Positions 51,646-60,772 of a stretch of 64,000 nt of DNA are shown piece by piece; position 1 is the stretch's first letter; every line of letters begins with the position of its first letter. The stretch spans positions 1 to 64,000 of the forward strand of contig CAYQES010000004.1 in the NCBI GenBank assembly GCA_964416595.1, given 5' to 3'. The stretch comes from JAKFYM01 sp964416595. GTDB lineage: Bacteria > Bdellovibrionota > UBA1018 > CAIPTA01. The position numbers and the translations under genes were made by a program. The notes beneath the pieces were generated by a model. It did no database searches. It was not told the DNA's origin and saw nothing but the letters and a program-made list of their open reading frames with translations.

Positions 51646-52914
51646 ATGGAACTCGCCTTTCGCTCGGAGCAAGGATCGCAACCGCGGAATGAGGATAGCT
51701 GTTTAGTTAAACAGGAGCAGGGATTATTTCTGGTTTGCGATGGTTTGAGCCTAAAAAAGGGCGGGAATTTGGCGGGCCAATTGGCCGCGGAGGCTTTTGT
51801 TTCTTGGTGGGAAAGTAACCGATCTTTACGGGAGAAGATTCCCAATCCACTGGCAAAGGAAGAAAAGAAGAATTGGGAAGAGGCCTTTCGCTTAGCTTTC
51901 CAGGAAGCATCGAAGCGAATTTTTCAAAAAGCCACTTCGGATCCAGAATTACATGGCATGTGCACAGGTTTGGATGCGCTCCTCATTTTGGGGCAGCATG
52001 CATTGATTGGTCATGTGGGTGCGGGCCGAGTGTATTTAGTGCGTAAGGGAGAATCCCATTTGCTCACGGAAGATCACACTCAACTTGCCTATTTACGAAG
52101 AGTGGGAAAATTACAAAACGTGAGCCCTCAGCAAATGGCCTCTTATGCCAGAAGAATGACACGGGCTGTGGGTTTTCAGGAGGACGTAAAAGCCGACTTT
52201 CTCTTTGTGGAGCTTGAGCCTAACGATCGCTTCGTGGTGATGACTGATGGTGTGTGGCAAACCTTAGGCGAAGAAACTACTTTTAGTTTGGCGGCACGGG
52301 CGGGGAATCCCCAGCAAGTATTAGATTCACTTCATACCACTGTGAACGAAACCGGGCCTCGGGATAATTTCACTACTCTTGTGTTAGATCCACAACTCAG
52401 CTCTGCTCCAGTGGCGATAGCGGCAGAACAAAAAGTAAAACTGCTGGGAAAGGTGCCCGCCTTCGAATATTTATCGTACCAGGATTTATTGAAAGTATTG
52501 AGCGTGGGAGATTTGGTGAAAGTGGCCGACGGGCAAACTCTCTGCAAGGAGGGCGATCCTGGCAGCGAGATGATGTTGATTTTATCCGGCGCTACGAATG
52601 TAATGAAGGGCGGACAAGTGATTCGCACCTTGGGCAAGGGTGATGTGTTTGGAGAAATGAGCATGATCGATGCGGCACCTCGCTCGGCCACGGTGGTGGC
52701 AACTGCTGCCACAAATCTTTTGGCCTTTCCTCGAGATTCGCTCTTTTCTTTACTACGTGAAGATCCCATTCTTTCTGTAAAATTTCTTTGGGGCATGGGA
52801 ATCGAAATGAATAAGCGGCTACGGGTGGCTTCGAACCGACTCGTGGGTAAACCTGATAATGAGGGTGCTGCCACAGAAAAAAAGCTGGCCCTGCCTTTTC
52901 ATCGGAGTGTGTAA
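51646..52914 (+). CDS. PP2C-type phosphatase fused to a cyclic-nucleotide-binding domain
   Basis: A 422-residue cytoplasmic protein. Residues 1-265 form a PPM/PP2C Ser/Thr phosphatase with metal ligands in RNED (Asp17), CDGLS (Asp32), TDGVW and PRDNFTTLVL; the second canonical Gly-rich motif reads DGLSLKKGG. Residues about 285-395 are a cNMP-binding domain with the cassette GDVFGEMSMIDAAPRSATV. A cyclic nucleotide could control dephosphorylation of target proteins. It is followed directly by the HD-GYP gene (stop next to start), so the pair should work together. No kinase is adjacent. Confidence 0.87.
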   Translation: MELAFRSEQGSQPRNEDSCLVKQEQGLFLVCDGLSLKKGGNLAGQLAAEAFVSWWESNRSLREKIPNPLAKEEKKNWEEAFRLAFQEASKRIFQKATSDPELHGMCTGLDALLILGQHALIGHVGAGRVYLVRKGESHLLTEDHTQLAYLRRVGKLQNVSPQQMASYARRMTRAVGFQEDVKADFLFVELEPNDRFVVMTDGVWQTLGEETTFSLAARAGNPQQVLDSLHTTVNETGPRDNFTTLVLDPQLSSAPVAIAAEQKVKLLGKVPAFEYLSYQDLLKVLSVGDLVKVADGQTLCKEGDPGSEMMLILSGATNVMKGGQVIRTLGKGDVFGEMSMIDAAPRSATVVATAATNLLAFPRDSLFSLLREDPILSVKFLWGMGIEMNKRLRVASNRLVGKPDNEGAATEKKLALPFHRSV

Positions 52915-54249
52915 ATGAAGATCTTATTGGTTTCCGACAATAAGGAAGTAAAAGAACTTTTGAGTTTTCATCTCACTTCCCATCATCCCATTACGGTGCG
53001 TGAATGCAGTTCCGCACGGGAAGCCGTGGAAATTCTCAGCAAAGAAGATTCTTCCACTTTCGGAGCGCTTGTGGCGCCTTACAATGGCCAAGATTCTGTG
53101 ATTTTGCAGCATTTGAAAGGGCGCGCTACGCCCTTGCCTGTGATTTTTTTCTACGATCCAGTGATGGGCAAGCCTGATAATGCCGCCTTCGCGGGACTGG
53201 CTTTGATTGGCACTGTGGAGCAGGCCACAATGCTGGATGGAATTAGCAGTTTGCTCTCAGGTTTTTTGTTAAAGGGTGGATCGGCGGAGAGTTTGAGTGA
53301 GTATTGCCCGATTCGCACCAATCTCATTATTCGCGTGAGCCCCTTGAAGGGCGATATTTATGTGCGTCTTTCAAAAGATAAATACGTAAAACTTTTCCGT
53401 AGTGGCGATGAGTTTGAACACACAGATCTCGAGAAATACTACGAGACCAAAAAAATCGAATATATGTACTTGAAGCGAACGGATATTTCCGAATTCATCA
53501 ATCGCTTTCGTAAAGAACTGGAAGATTTGCTCGCGCGCAGCGATGTGAAACCCGAAGAGGCCTTGGCTACGGCGGAAATGTCGCAAGAGGCGATCCAGGA
53601 ATTAGTGCATCGAGTGGGTTTCAACGAGGAAGTGCAAGAGCTTGCGAAGAAAAACGTGCAACTTACTCTAAAGGCCATCGGTGCCCACCCACGTTTGCAG
53701 GATCTCATCAACAAGGTAACCAAAGAGGGAAATTATATTTCCCAGCACAGCACGCTCCTAGCCCATGTTTCCTGTTGTGTGGCTAAAGAGATGGAGTGGG
53801 GTTCCGATTCCACTTTTAATAAATTAGTGCTCGCTTCTTTTATGCACGATGTTTCTCTCAATAATCCCCAGATCGCCAAGATCAACACCATGCGGGAATT
53901 AGAGGAACGAAAAAGTGAATTTCCTGAGGATTTGGTGAAAAGCTACCACTTGCATCCGGCTAAATCCGCCGATGTGGTGCGGAATTTTAAAGAAATTCCT
54001 GCGGATGTGGATCTCATTGTGATGCAACACCATGAGCGCCCCAATGGAACAGGGTTTCCTCGAGGTTTGGCGCATAATTATGTAGCGCCTTTGGGTGCTC
54101 TCTTCATCATCTCCCACGATCTCACGCAAGCGATCATGGAACGGAAAGAGGCATTTTCTCTGCCCGATTTCGTGGAAGATAAAAAAACTCTCTTCAATCA
54201 GGGCAATTTCAAAAAAGTGATGGCGGTGTTGGAGAAAGTGAAGTTATAG
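52915..54249 (+). CDS. Degenerate receiver plus HD-GYP domain protein
   Basis: A 444-residue protein. The first 120 residues have a receiver-like fold (KILLVSDNKEVKELLSF) but the phospho-acceptor Asp position reads VAPYNG, so it is probably a pseudo-receiver. From about residue 270 an HD-GYP domain follows: H311-D312 in MHDVSL (for HDIGK), H345-L-H347, H372-H-E and GTG-F-P (378-382, GYP replaced by GFP). HD-GYP enzymes cleave c-di-GMP to pGpG or GMP; the substitution at the HD glycine-lysine may alter metal use. It starts right after the PP2C-cNMP gene, and its stop overlaps the convergent TruC-like gene by 6 bp. Confidence 0.8.
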   Translation: MKILLVSDNKEVKELLSFHLTSHHPITVRECSSAREAVEILSKEDSSTFGALVAPYNGQDSVILQHLKGRATPLPVIFFYDPVMGKPDNAAFAGLALIGTVEQATMLDGISSLLSGFLLKGGSAESLSEYCPIRTNLIIRVSPLKGDIYVRLSKDKYVKLFRSGDEFEHTDLEKYYETKKIEYMYLKRTDISEFINRFRKELEDLLARSDVKPEEALATAEMSQEAIQELVHRVGFNEEVQELAKKNVQLTLKAIGAHPRLQDLINKVTKEGNYISQHSTLLAHVSCCVAKEMEWGSDSTFNKLVLASFMHDVSLNNPQIAKINTMRELEERKSEFPEDLVKSYHLHPAKSADVVRNFKEIPADVDLIVMQHHERPNGTGFPRGLAHNYVAPLGALFIISHDLTQAIMERKEAFSLPDFVEDKKTLFNQGNFKKVMAVLEKVKL

Positions 54250-54945
54250 GAGCGGGCAGGCGCCAGCCTGATCGAACAAGCGATGCCAATCTTTGGTCCA
54301 TGTTGCTTGTAAAACAAGAACTTTGCCCGAAAGTTGTTGGATTTTCATTTCTGCGCACCGAAGAAGCATGCGTTCCACTCCCGTGAGTGCGGCAAATTCT
54401 CGATTTAGTTTTTTATCTCCATGTTGTTTATCACCGAGTATTGGGAATCCAGCGGCTGCCAAATGGCGGCGAATCTGATGGAAGCGCCCAGTGAGTGGTT
54501 CGGCCCAAAGTAGGGTGAAGGTGCGTGGCGTGCCTTTGGGGCCAAGGATCGGTAGTTGAAAGTGGTGTAGGGCTTCGAGCTGGGTGCGGGCCGGCTGGGA
54601 TTCGCCTTTTGTGTTTTTTAGGGGCAGTTCTAAGAGAGAGGATCCGAGAAAAGATCCTCGCACAAGGCAAAGGTATTTCTTCTGCACCGATTGCTCTTGG
54701 AATTGTTTTTGGAAAAAACTATTTAGTTCTTTTTGTTTAGAGAAAAGCAGGATGCCGGAAGTGGCTCGATCTAAACGGTGCATGGGATAGAGGGTGGTGG
54801 ATAATTGCTTTTGCAGGATGCCAAGGCTATTCCAGCGAGGATTGAGGGCAATAGATTTATCTTCCGGCGGATGACTATGAAACCCTGGGGGCTTATCCAC
54901 GGCTACGAGCGAATCGTCTTCATATAGGATGCGGAGAGCGAGCAT
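54244..54945 (-). CDS. RluA-family pseudouridine synthase, TruC-like
   Basis: A 233-residue pseudouridine synthase with ILYEDDSLVAVDKPPG, the catalytic HRLDRATSGILLFSK (Asp in motif II) and LTGRFHQIRRHLAAAGFPILGDKQHGD. The overall pattern is closer to TruC (tRNA U65) than to RluC/D, since it lacks an S4 domain and has the TruC-type HGD...ERMLLRCAEMKI end. It modifies tRNA or rRNA uridine. It is convergent with the HD-GYP gene, overlapping 6 bp. Confidence 0.83.
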   Translation of the reverse strand: MLALRILYEDDSLVAVDKPPGFHSHPPEDKSIALNPRWNSLGILQKQLSTTLYPMHRLDRATSGILLFSKQKELNSFFQKQFQEQSVQKKYLCLVRGSFLGSSLLELPLKNTKGESQPARTQLEALHHFQLPILGPKGTPRTFTLLWAEPLTGRFHQIRRHLAAAGFPILGDKQHGDKKLNREFAALTGVERMLLRCAEMKIQQLSGKVLVLQATWTKDWHRLFDQAGACPLL

Positions 54946-55090
54946 AGAGTTATAAGCGCAAGGTACATTTCCCAGAGGCTTTTTGCTACTTTCTTAGCCT
55001 GTGAAATCTCAGGGGAATTTTCATTAACGGATCTAACTATTTGAATTTATGATGGTTTATTCCCCATTCTAATATACGACTAAATTAATA

Positions 55091-55099
55091 TGTTATAAT
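55091..55099 (+). promoter_or_regulatory. Extended -10 promoter for the Calx-beta/RCC1 gene
   Basis: TGTTATAAT is an extended -10 element (TGn with consensus TATAAT at 55094-55099), 36 bp before the TTG start, with GGGGAGG (55122-55128) as ribosome site. No -35 hexamer is evident. Confidence 0.5.
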
Positions 55100-55134
55100 T
55101 ACCGATAGGGGTAACGTGCCTGGGGAGGTGTTGT

Positions 55135-58100
55135 TTGTTCTTAAAAGCCCTAGCCTTCGTTCGCGACCAAATTGCCAGTTTAATTACAGTACAAACCGCT
55201 GCCTGGACTGGCTCGTCTATTTTGGCTGCCGTTGCCACTAAAACATTGGTGATGCCTATTATTATGGAAGAGCTGAAAATGGCTCAGCCGGAGTCTAATC
55301 CCGTGGTGGTGGAGGCTCCTCTTTCCTCTGAGCACTCCCACAGAGATTTTCACAATTTACCTAAATCTTTGAACAAGAACTTTGGGGATTCAAAAAAAGC
55401 CCAATCAGAATCGGCTGCTGTAGATAAAGCTGGGCAAACGAGCGAAGTTGCCAGTAGTGGTGGAACTCCCACTTCAGAGGCAGTGCCTAGTTTTGGTTTT
55501 AGTGCCCCTCGCACACTAGCTTCCAGTGAAAGCAATAAAGTAAAAAAACAAGAGGAAGAGAAAAAGGATTCTTTGTTTGTGGGGGGATCTAGTAGTGCTT
55601 CTACTAGCACCGATACAAGTACTTCCACGAGCACATCAGCCTCTACTAGCACCACAGAAGAGGCGGTGACCATCAGTGTATCTTTCGCTGCCAGTTCTCA
55701 AACTGTGACGGAAGGCACAGCTACCGCCACTGTAACGGTGAGCCTATCTTCTGCTTCTACAAATGAAATCACGGTGCCCGTTACTGTGGGCGTAGCTTCT
55801 ACGGCCGTGAATATTACGGATTATACGATCGCGACTTCCACGGTAACCATCGCCGCCGGCAGCACTTCTGGTACTTTGACTGTAACTCTGGTGGATGATG
55901 CGCTCACAGAACTTTCGAAATCACTCGTATTAACCTTGGGAACACCCAGCGAGGGTGAATTGGTTACTGCTTCATCCACTCACACCATTACTTTGAGTGA
56001 TAACGACACTTCTTCCTTAGCGATCGGCACTCCAGTGAGTGTTACAGAGGGTGGGGTGGCTACCGCTACTGTGACCCTTACAGGTACCGCAGCCTATGAC
56101 ATTACCGTTAGCTACTATACCACGGATAGTTCTGCTTTGGCTGCCACTGACTATACAGCTCGCTCGGCTACACTCACCATTCCTGCTGGTAGCACTTCGG
56201 GCGCGATCAACGTGAACACGATCAATAATTCTCTGGATGAAGCGGTTCGTAGTTTCTTTATAACTTTATCTACTCCTGTGGGAGCTTCTTTAACCACTAA
56301 TACGGCCACTGTGAACATTAACGACGACGATTTTACCCCGGGTGTATACGCAAAAGCATCCATGGGTGGTGACGCCATGTTGCTGTTAACGGCTGGAGGA
56401 GGCTTAAAGACAAGTGGCAGTGCAAATATTAATGGCTGGATTTTCACTCCTACCGATGTATCTGGCTATACTACTGGCGTTTTAGATATTTCCGCTGGTA
56501 ATGGCACGTTCTGCATTATCGTAACTGGAAACGCAGCCAAATGTTGGGGGGGGAACGGTAATGGTAGCGTTGGAGACGGAACCACCAGCAATCGTACAGC
56601 TCCCACTCAAGTAACAGGTCTTACTTCAGGAGTTGCACAGATTAGCGCTTATAGTTCATTGGCCTGCGCCGTATTAACTGATGGAGCGGCGAAATGCTGG
56701 GGTAATAATACAAGCGGCGTTTTAGGCGATGGAACTACGAATAACTCTTCCACTCCAGTTACAGTTTCAGGAATTGATGGGGTTGCTGCCGATGCAATTT
56801 ATATTGCAGCTGGCACCTCCCGTTCTTGCGCGGTCATTTCCGATGGTACTATTCGTTGTTGGGGGGCTAACTGGTTAGGAGATAATACCTCTAACCCCAG
56901 CAATACTCCGGTTACTGTGCAGGGGATCGCTTCCGGTGCTACAAAGGTGGGCGTAGGTTACGCCAACTCTTGCGCTCTGGTGAATGGTGGCGTGAAGTGT
57001 TGGGGTTGGGCTAACTATGGTGTAAACGGTGTTTATGCCAATGCTGCTACACCTGTTGATATCGCAGGCCTAACAACTAACGTAATCGATATAGCTGTGG
57101 GCTGGACTAATGCTTGTGCTGTTACTACGGCGGGTGCTGTAAAATGCTGGGGAACGAATGCTTCAGGTGAGCTAGGTAATGGTACCAGTACTGACAGCGC
57201 AACCCCCGTGCAAGTAACGGGTCTTACTTCAGGCGTTACGTCTATATCTGGAATCAGTGGTTCCTTTTGTGCTCGTTTAAGTACTTCTGAAGTGAAGTGT
57301 TGGGGTGACTCTTCTTATGGGAGGCAGGGTAATCAGAAGGGCCCTGGGCACCGATTTTCTCCTGTTGATCTAACTACTTTACCCGCCAATACTACTGCTC
57401 TTCAATTTGGTAACTTCCTTTGTGTGCTAAATAATTTAGGTGGAGTGAGTTGTGTGGGCAATAACGGGCAGCACGGAACCATGGGGAATGGTACGTGGAG
57501 CAACGCAGTTACTTTCCAAAACGTTACAGGTCTTGCCTCTGGTGTAAGTAAACTAGCTTCTACCACCCATACAATATGTGCTCTATTGACCGATAAAACG
57601 GTTAAATGCTGGGGGTATAGCAATATTGGTCAAGTTGGCGATGGTGCCACCACCAGTCGTAACGTACCCGTGGCCGTAAGTGGTATTACTGATGCTATCG
57701 ATATCTATGCCTATAAAAGCGGTCATGGATTTTGTGTGATCTTAAACGATAAGACAGTAAAATGTTGGGGCTCGAATGACCAATATCAACTTGGCGATGG
57801 CACCAACACCAACCGCAGCGCCCCAGTTGCCGTTGTGGGTTTGGCCGATGTTTCGAAATTGGCTCTATCGACCAGTGGTGCTTGCGCGCTCTTAACTGAT
57901 CAAACAGTAAAGTGTTGGGGGCTAGGAAATTCAGGACAGATAGGTGACGGTACAAATAATAACAGAACTAGTCCGACCCAAGTATCAGGCTTGGGAGTTA
58001 GCTCTGGAGTGGTGGATATTACTGCCGGCTCCAACCATTACTGCGTGCGTTTTAATTCTGGTGCTATGAAATGCTGGGGAAATGGTGGCTACGGTAATTT

Positions 58101-58467
58101 AGGCCAAGGAGCTAACACTAATAGTAACGTGCCTATCACTCCCACTGGTTTGGGTAGTGGAGTGAGTGGTATCGCGGCTGCCGGTACGATCAGCTGTGCA
58201 CTTCTTACTACCGGCCCTGTGAAATGTTGGGGCAGCTCTTGGACGTGCGGTAACCCGATTGGTAACGGAGATACTACTTGTGCATTAAAAAATACGCCGC
58301 AACAAGTTTCGGGTATTACAGCCGGAGTTACTGAAATCCAATCGCATACAACTGCTATCACAGCTAAATTAGAAGATGGCACTTGGAAGTTCTGGGGTGC
58401 TGTTGGCACCGATGCGGCCGTACCCGATGGTTTCAACAGCCGGGTTCCCAATTTCGTTGCGCCCTAA
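55135..58467 (+). CDS. Large surface-type protein with two Calx-beta domains and RCC1 repeats
   Basis: A 1110-residue protein starting at TTG with GGGGAGG six bases upstream. The N-terminus is hydrophobic (about 10-45, with a TM-like stretch AAWTGSSILAAVATKTLVMP) without a standard signal. A low-complexity Ser/Thr linker (about 145-180) leads to two Calx-beta domains (about 180-290 and 295-400; endings TITLSDNDTS and VNINDDDF). From about 410 to the end are some ten RCC1/BNR-like repeats with the motif CWGxNxxGxxGDGT and Cys in each blade, as in extracellular beta-propellers. It probably reaches the surface or is secreted and binds ligands or cells. No exporter is adjacent. Confidence 0.8.
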   Translation: MFLKALAFVRDQIASLITVQTAAWTGSSILAAVATKTLVMPIIMEELKMAQPESNPVVVEAPLSSEHSHRDFHNLPKSLNKNFGDSKKAQSESAAVDKAGQTSEVASSGGTPTSEAVPSFGFSAPRTLASSESNKVKKQEEEKKDSLFVGGSSSASTSTDTSTSTSTSASTSTTEEAVTISVSFAASSQTVTEGTATATVTVSLSSASTNEITVPVTVGVASTAVNITDYTIATSTVTIAAGSTSGTLTVTLVDDALTELSKSLVLTLGTPSEGELVTASSTHTITLSDNDTSSLAIGTPVSVTEGGVATATVTLTGTAAYDITVSYYTTDSSALAATDYTARSATLTIPAGSTSGAINVNTINNSLDEAVRSFFITLSTPVGASLTTNTATVNINDDDFTPGVYAKASMGGDAMLLLTAGGGLKTSGSANINGWIFTPTDVSGYTTGVLDISAGNGTFCIIVTGNAAKCWGGNGNGSVGDGTTSNRTAPTQVTGLTSGVAQISAYSSLACAVLTDGAAKCWGNNTSGVLGDGTTNNSSTPVTVSGIDGVAADAIYIAAGTSRSCAVISDGTIRCWGANWLGDNTSNPSNTPVTVQGIASGATKVGVGYANSCALVNGGVKCWGWANYGVNGVYANAATPVDIAGLTTNVIDIAVGWTNACAVTTAGAVKCWGTNASGELGNGTSTDSATPVQVTGLTSGVTSISGISGSFCARLSTSEVKCWGDSSYGRQGNQKGPGHRFSPVDLTTLPANTTALQFGNFLCVLNNLGGVSCVGNNGQHGTMGNGTWSNAVTFQNVTGLASGVSKLASTTHTICALLTDKTVKCWGYSNIGQVGDGATTSRNVPVAVSGITDAIDIYAYKSGHGFCVILNDKTVKCWGSNDQYQLGDGTNTNRSAPVAVVGLADVSKLALSTSGACALLTDQTVKCWGLGNSGQIGDGTNNNRTSPTQVSGLGVSSGVVDITAGSNHYCVRFNSGAMKCWGNGGYGNLGQGANTNSNVPITPTGLGSGVSGIAAAGTISCALLTTGPVKCWGSSWTCGNPIGNGDTTCALKNTPQQVSGITAGVTEIQSHTTAITAKLEDGTWKFWGAVGTDAAVPDGFNSRVPNFVAP

Positions 58468-58519
58468 TTCTTCCTAAAACAGCATGAAGCTTATGTACCG
58501 ACAGGTACTCACATCATAA

Positions 58520-58658
58520 GTGTCCGAATTTTTGATGTCACAAATTGTAATGCCAAAAACAGATTTGCTTGGTGCAAGCAATGCTCGATAGCGATTTAGC
58601 GGAACTTTATGAGGTGGTTACGATTAACGCGCATGCGACACAAAAAGTAGCCGGACAC
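58520..58658. mobile_element. Small relic element bounded by imperfect inverted repeats
   Basis: GTGTCCG-AA-TTTTTGATGTC (58520-58539) and, on the other strand, GTGTCCG-GCTAC-TTTTTGTGTC (58658-58637) form about 18 matching positions of an imperfect terminal inverted repeat. The 139-bp interior contains an ORF6N fragment. The right end stops 4 bp before the tRNA-Arg 3' end. It could be the remains of a transposon or a MITE-like element; no transposase is left. Confidence 0.4.
58569..58622 (+). pseudogene. ORF6N-domain fragment
   Basis: The 18 codons after TTG read VQA-MLDSDLAELYEVVT, close to the start of ORF6N-domain proteins (MLDSDLAELYGVET). The reading continues open but loses all similarity at once (INAHATQK), and no LNQAVKRN segment follows. 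ORF6N proteins are typical of phages and mobile elements, so this is a decayed remnant. Length and short match keep confidence moderate. Confidence 0.5.
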
Positions 58659-58662
58659 CAAA

Positions 58663-58739
58663 TGGTGCACTCGGCGAGAGTCGAACTCACGACCTTTGCC
58701 TTCGGAGGGCAACGCTCTATCCAACTGAGCTACGAGTGC
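58663..58739 (-). tRNA. tRNA-Arg (anticodon CCG)
   Basis: A 77-nt cloverleaf on the minus strand. The acceptor stem GCACTCG pairs with CGAGTGC, followed by discriminator A and an encoded CCA (58665-58663). The D arm is TAGCTCAGTTGGATAGAGC, the anticodon stem TTGCC/GGCAA holds the loop CTCCGAA (anticodon CCG, reading CGG), and the T arm has GTTCGACTC. It appears intact. The relic element abuts its 3' end. Confidence 0.96.
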
Positions 58740-58809
58740 GAAAATTTGTCTTTGTCCTACCTTTTTCTGCCCACTAGCTCAATGGCTTTCTCGATTTCTC
58801 TCGCAAACC

Positions 58810-58836
58810 AAGAAATGATGCATTGAATCATTTCTT
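58810..58836. repeat. 10-bp perfect inverted repeat upstream of small exported gene
   Basis: AAGAAATGAT (58810-58819) and ATCATTTCTT (58827-58836) form a perfect stem with a 7-nt loop, between the tRNA-Arg 5' side and the small exported protein. It could be an operator or a hairpin in a leader. The rest of the 58740-58898 stretch shows no gene. Confidence 0.6.
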
Positions 58837-58898
58837 CCTGCTCTAGCTTGGATTTTTCTTTTTCCTTTCCTATGGCTATACTTTCTAGCGAGGTGGCA

Positions 58899-59255
58899 AT
58901 GAAACATATTCTATTACTTACTTTCATGATTCTGGTTCCTACTTTGGGTTTTGCTAAGCCGGCTAAGGATGAGAAAAAACAGAAAACTTCCATCGCAGCG
59001 AGCGACTGCTTGAAAGTTGCTCAGGATGTGGCTACCAGAGCTTTAAAAGATGAGGATGAAGACGCCGCCCTTGTTCCTCTAGCCAAGGGTGAAAAGCCGC
59101 GATTTATGAACCTGCAGAACGGCGGGGTTTACGCTTTGGCCGGCAAAATCGGTGGCAGCGCTGGTTGGGATGTGGTGGTAGTGGTGAATAACATTTGCGT
59201 GGAGCAAGATGTTTTTATCCAAGATGCCGTTAGTTACCCTGGCATGGCCGAATAA
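58899..59255 (+). CDS. Small exported protein of unknown function
   Basis: A 118-residue protein from the ATG at 58899 (GAGGTGG upstream; a longer frame to 58848 has no ribosome site). It has a signal peptide (KHILLLTFMILVPTLGFAKPA), then a charged linker and a compact domain with two Cys (SDCLKVAQDV; NNICVEQDVFIQ) and the end AVSYPGMAE. I recognise no family. It is followed by a good terminator, so it is a single-gene unit. Confidence 0.65.
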   Translation: MKHILLLTFMILVPTLGFAKPAKDEKKQKTSIAASDCLKVAQDVATRALKDEDEDAALVPLAKGEKPRFMNLQNGGVYALAGKIGGSAGWDVVVVVNNICVEQDVFIQDAVSYPGMAE

Positions 59256-59284
59256 AATAAATTCTATAACGTCAAAATAATTTT

Positions 59285-59313
59285 AAGCCTGCTTTTTAAG
59301 AGCGGGCTTTTTG
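59285..59313 (+). terminator. Rho-independent terminator
   Basis: AAGCCTGC (59285-59292) pairs with GCGGGCTT (59302-59309), one T-G pair, followed by TTTTG. It ends the small exported protein gene. Confidence 0.82.
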
Positions 59314-59371
59314 TTTCCTTCTATTTCTAAGCTTTGGTATGCAAAGGGCCTCGTAAATACTCAGAGGTTTT

Positions 59372-60589
59372 ATGCAGTCCATTTCTAGAAGTGCCAAGCT
59401 CGCTGTCCTTGTTTCGGCTTTAGGATATTTTGTTGATATCTATGATTTGCTTTTGTTTAGCATCGTACGAGTGGCGAGCCTTCGAAGCTTGGGCTTGCCC
59501 GAAGAAGAGTTACTTTCTCAAGGCGTGTTGCTGATCAATACGCAGATGGCGGGCTTGCTTTTAGGTGGAATTTTTTGGGGGGTTTTGGGAGACAAACGCG
59601 GGCGCCTATCAGTGCTGTTCGGCTCCATTCTACTTTACTCTCTAGCCAATATTGCCAATGCCTTTGTGCAAACAGTTCCCCAGTATGCCATCTTGCGTTT
59701 CATCGCGGGTATCGGTTTGGCCGGAGAATTGGGTGCGGGCATTACTTTGGTGTGTGAACTTATGCCCAAGGAAAAACGTGGCTATGGCACCATGGTTGTA
59801 GCAAGCATCGGAATTCTCGGCGCTGTATTTGCTGCCTTTGTAGGTGAGCTCACCTCTTGGCGCACAGCCTATGTGGTGGGTGGGGTGATGGGGTTGATGC
59901 TACTTGTGCTGAGAGTAAGCGTGAGTGAGTCTGGTTTATTTGAAGGCATCAAAGCCCGAGTAGAAGTTAGCCGTGGAAATTTTTTGTCTCTTTTTTCTCC
60001 TTGGGCGCGAGCTAGAAAATATATCGCAGTGATTTTAGTGGGAGTTCCGATTTGGTTTATTGTGGGTGTTCCCGTAACTTTCGCTCCTGAATTTGGAAAA
60101 AGTTTTCTCATGCAAGAATTACCCAAGGCTGGTAGCGCCGTGATGTTTTGTTATCTTGGTTTGTCCTTAGGAGATTTAATTTCCGGATGGGTGAGTCAGC
60201 TTTTGGGTAGCCGGAAAAAATCGTTGTATGTTTTTTTAGCGATTTTGGGCGGTTCCTATGCTCTCTACACACAATTTGCCGGCGCCTCTCTTTTCACTTA
60301 CTACCTCTTTTGTTTTTTGATGGGTGTGGGCGCGGGCTATTGGGCCATGTTTGTTACGATAGCTTCAGAGCAATTCGGCACGAACCTTAGGGCCACCGCC
60401 ACCACAACGGCACCTAATTTTGTGCGTGGAGCGGTGATTCCGATCACTATGTCCTTTGAGTATTTGCGCCAATCCTTCGGTGTGGTGCCGGGAGCATCAA
60501 TGGTGGGTTTGGTGGTGTTGGGATTAGCTTTTATTTCGGTCTCGTTTTTGGAGGAAACTTTTTCCAAAGATATGGATTATCTCGAATAG
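59372..60589 (+). CDS. MFS transporter
   Basis: A 405-residue membrane carrier with about 12 TM helices. The loop 2-3 motif GVLGDKRGRLSVLFGS (about 70-85) and the IAGIGLAGELGAG helix of the sugar/organic-acid branch are present, as is a central loop with charged residues. The first helix contains DIYD, common in metabolite:H+ symporters. The substrate cannot be told. It has AGAGG upstream of the ATG and no adjacent catabolic genes. Confidence 0.87.
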   Translation: MQSISRSAKLAVLVSALGYFVDIYDLLLFSIVRVASLRSLGLPEEELLSQGVLLINTQMAGLLLGGIFWGVLGDKRGRLSVLFGSILLYSLANIANAFVQTVPQYAILRFIAGIGLAGELGAGITLVCELMPKEKRGYGTMVVASIGILGAVFAAFVGELTSWRTAYVVGGVMGLMLLVLRVSVSESGLFEGIKARVEVSRGNFLSLFSPWARARKYIAVILVGVPIWFIVGVPVTFAPEFGKSFLMQELPKAGSAVMFCYLGLSLGDLISGWVSQLLGSRKKSLYVFLAILGGSYALYTQFAGASLFTYYLFCFLMGVGAGYWAMFVTIASEQFGTNLRATATTTAPNFVRGAVIPITMSFEYLRQSFGVVPGASMVGLVVLGLAFISVSFLEETFSKDMDYLE

Positions 60590-60772
60590 TTTTCCACGGT
60601 GCCGTGTATCGGCATTGAAGATGGGTGCATTAGCCAAGATGCCCCGGTAGCCGGATAAATTATAAATCACTGAAATCACGTAAAGATTTTAATTGTAGGG
60701 GAGCCCCTGACCGGGCGTTTACGTTTGACAGGAGGGAAAGGAAAATTTAGGCTTAAATAGGGAATAAAATAG

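Noticed and set aside
52332..52874. 180-residue minus-strand ORF
   Set aside because: Shadow of the PP2C-cNMP gene; biased composition and no ribosome site.
60725..60758. TTGACA promoter for the GNAT gene
   Set aside because: The -35 is good but no acceptable -10 lies at 16-18 bp.
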